Shown piece after piece: positions 8,290 to 11,301 of a stretch of DNA of 11,301 nt. Source of the stretch: Bacillota bacterium (lineage in GTDB: Bacteria > Bacillota > Dethiobacteria > Dethiobacterales > Dethiobacteraceae); contig JAAZJT010000018.1 in assembly GCA_012800215.1 (NCBI GenBank), positions 1 through 11,301 on the forward strand, written 5' to 3'. A program made the position numbers and the translations under genes. Position 1 is the first letter of the stretch, and every line of letters starts with the position of its first letter. Below the pieces are notes generated by a model, which did not search any database, had not been told where the DNA came from, and saw nothing but the letters and a program-made list of their open reading frames with translations.

Positions 8290-8987
8290 AAACGGCTTCC
8301 CTCCCAATGTTTTAGTATTGAATCAAAAATCATTTTGCCGTCCTCAGAACCAAGGATAGCCTCACCTGCCCGCTCCGGATGGGGCATCATGCCCAACACA
8401 TTCTTGTTTTCATTACAAACACCGGCTATATTAAAAACGGAGCCATTGGGATTAGCTGCAGCAGTAACTTCAGCCTGTTCTGTAGCATAGCGGAAAATTA
8501 TCTGCCCTTTTACTTCCAAGCGGTGCAAAGTGTCTTTATCCACATAATAATTACCTTCACCATGGGCAATGGGGATTTTAAGTAAACGGCCGCGCTCAAT
8601 CGCCTTGGTAAAAGGTGTAAAATAATTTTCTACTTTTAAATAAGTAAACTGGCAGCGAAATTGTAAAGCTGTGTTGCGGTAGAGTGCCCCCGGCAGCAGC
8701 CCGGCTTCCACCAATATCTGAAAACCATTACCGATACCAATTACCAAACCTCCACGCAGGGCAAAATCTTTAACTGCTTTCATCACCGGTGAAAAGCTGG
8801 CAATAGCGCCAGAGCGCAAATAATCGCCATAGCTGGAACCTCCCGGCAGGATTATACATTCATAACCGGCAACACTTTCCTCCTGATGCCAGATATAATC
8901 CACCGGTTGTGCCAATACATCCTTAACAAAATGGTAGGCATCCAAATCACAGTTTGAGCCGGGAAAAACAACTACTCCAAACTTCAT
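8286..8987 (-). CDS. purQ: FGAM synthase glutaminase subunit PurQ, catalytic Cys replaced by Gly
   Basis: PurQ is the class I glutamine amidotransferase subunit that hydrolyses glutamine and passes ammonia to PurL. The 233 residues and overall sequence are clearly PurQ: FPGSNCD (8-14), ILPGG (46-50), SYGDYLR (52-58), NGFQILVEAGLLPGA (87-101), IPIAHGEGNYY (138-148) and MMPHPERA (200-207) with the triad His203 and Glu205. The nucleophile motif GICNGFQ reads GIGNGFQ instead: residue 86, Cys in Bacillus PurQ, is Gly (GGT, a single first-base change from TGT). Residue 51 in GGFSYGD is Ser instead of Phe, and residue 59 in LRCGAIA is Ser instead of Cys. The frame is intact and the gene has a GGAGG site, lies two bases after purS and overlaps purL by four. 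I infer that glutaminase activity is lost or very weak while the subunit may still assemble; a base error at 8732 is the alternative for Gly86. Confidence 0.95.
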   Translation of the reverse strand: MKFGVVVFPGSNCDLDAYHFVKDVLAQPVDYIWHQEESVAGYECIILPGGSSYGDYLRSGAIASFSPVMKAVKDFALRGGLVIGIGNGFQILVEAGLLPGALYRNTALQFRCQFTYLKVENYFTPFTKAIERGRLLKIPIAHGEGNYYVDKDTLHRLEVKGQIIFRYATEQAEVTAAANPNGSVFNIAGVCNENKNVLGMMPHPERAGEAILGSEDGKMIFDSILKHWEGSRL

Positions 8988-8989
8988 GG

Positions 8990-9238
8990 TTAAACCTCCA
9001 CCAAGGTAAAAGTATAATCTTCAATCACAGAATTAGTTAATAAACGCTCACACATCTCCTGCACTTGTTTGTTGGCAGCATCAAGGTCATTTTCTGCCAG
9101 TGTCACTTCCAGATACTTACCAACACGCACTTTTTCCACATTATTGTAGCCAAGCGCACCCAAAGCTTTTTCCACTGCTTGTCCCTGTGGATCTAAAACA
9201 CTTTGTTTAAGTAAAACTTTAATTTGTGCTTTTAACAC
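8990..9238 (-). CDS. purS: FGAM synthase accessory subunit PurS
   Basis: PurS is a small protein that links PurQ and PurL in the FGAM synthase complex and is needed for ammonia transfer. The GTG at 9238 gives 82 residues, as expected for the family (about 80-85). The frame stays open upstream into purE, but the extra residues do not resemble PurS, and GGGAGGG stands seven bases before the GTG. The sequence begins with the typical LKAQIKVLLKQSVLDPQG and has the GYNNVEKVRVGKYLEV stretch (30-45). It follows purE by 52 bases, the widest gap within the biosynthetic genes, and precedes purQ by two bases. Nothing unusual is seen in the protein itself. Confidence 0.95.
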   Translation of the reverse strand: MLKAQIKVLLKQSVLDPQGQAVEKALGALGYNNVEKVRVGKYLEVTLAENDLDAANKQVQEMCERLLTNSVIEDYTFTLVEV

Positions 9239-9245
9239 TTTGTTT

Positions 9246-9252
9246 CCCTCCC
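9246..9252 (-). promoter_or_regulatory. purS: Ribosome binding site that fixes the purS GTG start
   Basis: GGGAGGG lies seven bases before the GTG at 9238. The purS frame is open for another 48 codons upstream, inside purE, so this site together with family length decides the start. Confidence 0.8.
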
Positions 9253-9290
9253 GTAAACCCGGTAATATTTTCCGAAGCAAGTCAATCCTT

Positions 9291-9812
9291 TTATTCTGCT
9301 GCCAGATATTCTTTCCAACCCAGTTTGGCAAGGCGCCCCGCTTTAGCTTCCACCTGCTGGCGCATTTTTTCTTTATATTCACTCATTCGCGCTTGTAATG
9401 ACTCATCTGCCGTACCCAAAATCTGTACAGCTAAAAGCCCGGCATTTTTGGCACCGTTAATTGCTACTGTGGCCACAGGAATACCGGCAGGCATTTGCAC
9501 CATAGAATACAAAGAATCTGCACCGCCTAAAGTTTTTGTTAAAATTGGAACGCCTATTACCGGTAAGGTAGTAAAGGCAGCCACCACGCCGGCTAAATGA
9601 GCTGCTCCCCCTGCTCCGGCAATTATCACACGCATGCCGCGTGCAGCAGCTGTCCGGGCAAACTCCTCCACCAGTGCCGGCGTACGATGTGCAGACATGA
9701 TTGTTAATTCATAGGCTACCCCAAATTCCTCCAGAACATCTGCTGCTGCCCCCATCACCGGCAGATCGGAATCACTACCCATAATAATCCCTACTAAAGG
9801 TGCCTCAGGCAT
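9291..9812 (-). CDS. purE: N5-carboxyaminoimidazole ribonucleotide mutase, class I PurE
   Basis: Class I PurE moves the carboxyl group of N5-CAIR to carbon 4, giving CAIR. The 173 residues are slightly longer than the usual 160-170. Motifs are GSDSD (12-16), SAHRTP (40-45, with the conserved His42), GAGGAAHLAG (66-75) and VQMPAGIPVATVAING (105-120). SAHRTP and GGAAHL point to class I, not the class II AIR carboxylase, which has SAHK. The usual HLPGM reads HLAGV here, a mild departure. Class I enzymes normally depend on PurK for N5-CAIR, but no purK is next to it. The ATG at 9812 has GGGAGG upstream, and the gene is the first after the intergenic region that holds a possible promoter and palindrome. 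Confidence 0.96.
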   Translation of the reverse strand: MPEAPLVGIIMGSDSDLPVMGAAADVLEEFGVAYELTIMSAHRTPALVEEFARTAAARGMRVIIAGAGGAAHLAGVVAAFTTLPVIGVPILTKTLGGADSLYSMVQMPAGIPVATVAINGAKNAGLLAVQILGTADESLQARMSEYKEKMRQQVEAKAGRLAKLGWKEYLAAE

Positions 9813-9843
9813 TGCCTTACCTCCCTTAACGACTCTGTTAAAC

Positions 9844-9862
9844 TTAGTTTACCATAAACTAA
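9844..9862 (-). promoter_or_regulatory. Perfect palindrome upstream of purE, possible operator
   Basis: The 19 bases TTAGTTTATGGTAAACTAA form a perfect 8+3+8 inverted repeat, 31 bases before the purE start. It lies just after the -10-like TATAAA and overlaps a second -10-like TATGGT, the place expected for a repressor operator at the start of transcription. It does not look like the Bacillus PurR box, which contains CGAAC and TTCG half-sites. It could also be a weak AT-rich hairpin in the leader. The regulator is unknown. Confidence 0.4.
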
Positions 9863-9864
9863 CA

Positions 9865-9894
9865 TTTATAATGACTAAATATTTGCACTGAAAG
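9865..9894 (-). promoter_or_regulatory. Possible promoter of the purE-purD operon
   Basis: A -10-like TATAAA (9870-9865) stands 18 bases after CTTTCA (9894-9889), a weak -35. An alternative pair is TTTAGT (9879-9874) and TATGGT (9856-9851) with a 17-base spacer. Either would start transcription within about 50 bases of purE, leaving no room for a riboswitch. The assignment rests on weak hexamer matches and on its place after the permease hairpin. Confidence 0.35.
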
Positions 9895-9896
9895 GT

Positions 9897-9924
9897 ACAG
9901 GGGCCGTAGATTTACGACCCCTGT
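9897..9924 (-). terminator. Strong hairpin behind the permease gene, weak U tract
   Basis: Eight bases after the permease stop the transcript can form a 12-pair stem, ACAGGGGTCGTA with TACGGCCCCTGT, containing one G-U pair and a four-base loop AATC. The following bases, ACCTTTCAG, hold only three T's, so it is a poor intrinsic terminator by that criterion. It may end the permease transcript partly, or stabilise its 3' end while some transcription continues into purE. On the plus strand no T run follows either. Confidence 0.55.
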
Positions 9925-9932
9925 CTGTTGTC

Positions 9933-11219
9933 CTAAAGGATAAAATATGCCAGTGAAATAGCAAAGAGAATGTAACTAAACCAGTGTACCTCTTTGGCAC
10001 GGCCGGCAGCAATTTTTACCAGCGGGTAAGCAATAAAACCAGCCGAAATTCCAGAAGCAATGGAGTAGCTAAAAGGCATGACAGCTATCGCTAAAAAGGC
10101 AGGAAAAGCTTCTGTGAAATCATCAAAATCAATATCAGTTACAGCACCCATCATTAAAACACCGACAATTATCAACGCCGGTGCCGTAGCTGCACCTGGT
10201 ACCAGTAAAGCCAATGGAGTAAAGAAAAGGGCTAACAAGAAGAGAACACCCGTAGTCACAGCAGTTAAACCGGTTTTGCCGCCTTCAGAAATACCGGCTG
10301 AAGATTCCACATAAGTGGTAACAGTGCTTGTCCCGAGGACTGCACCTAACATGGTACCGATAGCATCAACAATCATGGCGCCTTTAATCTGGGGCAGCCG
10401 TCCGTCTTTATCCAGAAAACCTGCCCGCGCACTGGTACCCATTAAAGTGCCCAAAGTATCAAACATATCCACAAATACCAAGGAGAATATAACCATAAAG
10501 CCTAGTTTTAGTGCACCAGGGAAATCCAGTTTAAAAAGAATGGGAGATAAACTGGCCGGCGCACCAACTAAGTCGCCCAAAGACTGTGGAACTCGAGTGA
10601 CACCATTAAACATCCCAAGCACTGTTGTAATAATAATACCAATCAGCATGGCGCCTTTTACTTTTCGAGCCATTAAAAGGGCGGTAATTACTAAGCCGGC
10701 CAAAGCAACAACAGCGTTTGGTTCTTTTATATTACCCAAAGCAACAATAGTGGCGGGATCACCAACAATAATACCGGCATTAACTAAACCAATCAGAGCA
10801 ATAAAAAGACCAATACCGGCGGCAACGGCGCGCTTCAGGCTGGTAGGAATTGCTTTATCAATTTGATCAATAATACCTAATACTCCGCAGAGGAAAAAGA
10901 CTATACCGGAAATTAAAACGGCGCCCAAAGCAGCCTCCCAACCATATTGAGGAGCCACAGTAAAGGCAAAAAATGCATTAAGCCCCATGCCGGAAGCCAA
11001 GGCAAAAGGCAAATTGGTAACAAGCCCCATTAAAATAGTGGTAAGACCGGCTGAAACGATGGTAGCAGTAACTAACGCCCCTTTATCCATACCGGTAGTA
11101 CTAAGCATATCTGGATTAACAAAAATAATATAGGCCATAGTCATAAAAGTAGTAATACCAGCTACAATTTCAGTTTTTACATTAGTGTTATGTTCTTTCA
11201 GTTTAAAGAAATTTTCCAC
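9933..11219 (-). CDS. NCS2 family purine-base permease (AzgA/PbuG type, guanine/hypoxanthine)
   Basis: This is an integral membrane transporter of the nucleobase-cation symporter-2 family, AzgA/PbuG branch, whose known members import hypoxanthine, guanine or adenine with protons. From the GTG at 11219 it has 428 residues beginning MENFFKLKEHNTNVKTE, the typical family start. Many hydrophobic segments follow, consistent with the family's 14 helices. Signature stretches are GITTFMTMAYIIFVNP (21-36), SGMGLNAFF (76-84), VFVDMFDTLGTLMG (248-261) and GTSTVTTYVESSAGISEGG (296-314). It sits 120 bases upstream of purE in the same direction, so base uptake and de novo synthesis are likely controlled together or side by side. 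PbuG homologues are often under a guanine riboswitch; none is recognisable in the short leader visible here. The exact substrate cannot be told from sequence. Confidence 0.93.
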   Translation of the reverse strand: MENFFKLKEHNTNVKTEIVAGITTFMTMAYIIFVNPDMLSTTGMDKGALVTATIVSAGLTTILMGLVTNLPFALASGMGLNAFFAFTVAPQYGWEAALGAVLISGIVFFLCGVLGIIDQIDKAIPTSLKRAVAAGIGLFIALIGLVNAGIIVGDPATIVALGNIKEPNAVVALAGLVITALLMARKVKGAMLIGIIITTVLGMFNGVTRVPQSLGDLVGAPASLSPILFKLDFPGALKLGFMVIFSLVFVDMFDTLGTLMGTSARAGFLDKDGRLPQIKGAMIVDAIGTMLGAVLGTSTVTTYVESSAGISEGGKTGLTAVTTGVLFLLALFFTPLALLVPGAATAPALIIVGVLMMGAVTDIDFDDFTEAFPAFLAIAVMPFSYSIASGISAGFIAYPLVKIAAGRAKEVHWFSYILFAISLAYFIL

Positions 11220-11227
11220 CTCAAGAA

Positions 11228-11234
11228 CCTCCTT
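11228..11234 (-). promoter_or_regulatory. Ribosome binding site that fixes the permease GTG start
   Basis: AAGGAGG ends eight bases before the GTG at 11219. An ATG at 11246 is in frame nine codons upstream, but its first codons contain this Shine-Dalgarno sequence, and the GTG gives the family's usual N-terminus. Confidence 0.8.
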
Positions 11235-11274
11235 AGTTACTTTCATTTAGTATTTACTTAACAGAAATAAATAT

Positions 11275-11297
11275 GGGAGACCAATTACCGACATCCC
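11275..11297 (-). other. Possible leader hairpin upstream of the permease
   Basis: The transcript can pair GGGA with TCCC, followed inside by a mismatch and weaker pairs (GTC with GGT), around a seven-base loop, and is followed by the T-rich ATATTTATTT. It might be the end of an expression platform or a terminator of whatever lies upstream. The leader is cut by the window edge and the stem is imperfect, so this is only a candidate. Confidence 0.2.
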
Positions 11298-11301
11298 TCA
11301 C

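Noticed and set aside
8290..8307. purL start at the TTG at 8307
   Set aside because: The stretch holds the GGGAGGG site for the ATG at 8289, which forms a typical ATGA overlap with the purQ stop.
9239..9382. N-terminal extension of purS into purE
   Set aside because: The extra 48 residues do not resemble PurS and simply read purE in another frame; the GTG at 9238 has an excellent ribosome binding site.
9291..9812. Class II PurE (direct AIR carboxylase), which would explain the missing purK
   Set aside because: The SAHRTP and GAGGAAHL motifs are those of class I; class II proteins have SAHK and lack GGAAHL.
9813..9896. Purine riboswitch upstream of purE, as in the Bacillus pur operon
   Set aside because: The stretch has none of the aptamer's conserved core sequences and is barely longer than an aptamer even before a promoter is placed.
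10315..10866. A 183-codon plus-strand open frame within the permease gene
   Set aside because: It lies wholly opposite the permease coding frame, has a Lys/Pro/Ile/Ala-rich composition typical of antisense reading through a hydrophobic protein, and has no recognisable domain.
11220..11246. Permease start at the in-frame ATG at 11246
   Set aside because: These nine codons contain the AAGGAGG site properly spaced for the GTG at 11219, and family members begin at the MENFFKLK position.

Overview
This window carries a de novo purine biosynthesis operon read entirely on the minus strand, from right to left, with a purine-base permease as its first visible gene. Order in the direction of transcription: NCS2/AzgA-type permease, purE, purS, purQ, purL, purF, purM, purN, purH, purD. 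At the far left, the last 39 codons of an unidentified plus-strand gene converge on purD. No RNA genes, mobile elements, CRISPR arrays or long repeats were seen, and no gap between genes exceeds about 120 bases.

The organism is most likely a member of the Bacillota, probably a Clostridia-like lineage; this is inference. The reasons are the separate small PurS, PurQ and small PurL subunits, a Bacillus-type PurF with a propeptide and four iron-sulfur cysteines, the S-Q-L-F-M-N-H-D order of the Bacillus operon, strong GGAGG ribosome binding sites and several GTG starts. I cannot name a genus.

Layout: 3-122 partial plus-strand CDS; 179-9238 purD to purS, tightly packed (overlaps of 4 to 16 bases or gaps of 2 to 22 bases), clearly one transcriptional unit; 9239-9290 a 52-base junction between purS and purE, exactly where Bacillus keeps purK, purB and purC; 9291-9812 purE; 9813-9932 an intergenic region with a strong hairpin behind the permease, a possible promoter and a perfect 8+3+8 palindrome; 9933-11219 the permease; 11220-11301 its incomplete leader.

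Together the enzymes turn PRPP into IMP: PurF, PurD, PurN, PurS/Q/L and PurM give AIR, PurE makes CAIR, and PurH performs the last two steps. PurK, PurC and PurB are not in the window and must be encoded elsewhere if the pathway is complete. The permease offers the salvage alternative of importing preformed bases.

The most notable observation is that PurQ, the glutaminase subunit of FGAM synthase, has glycine where the family has its catalytic cysteine (residue 86), together with other changes in the same active site. PurF also has an atypical glutamine-binding loop, PurN has Cys in place of a conserved active-site His, and PurD has Ala in place of a conserved Arg. All reading frames are intact. 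This may mean an ammonia-dependent pathway, relaxed selection or, for any single base, a sequence error; the window alone cannot decide.
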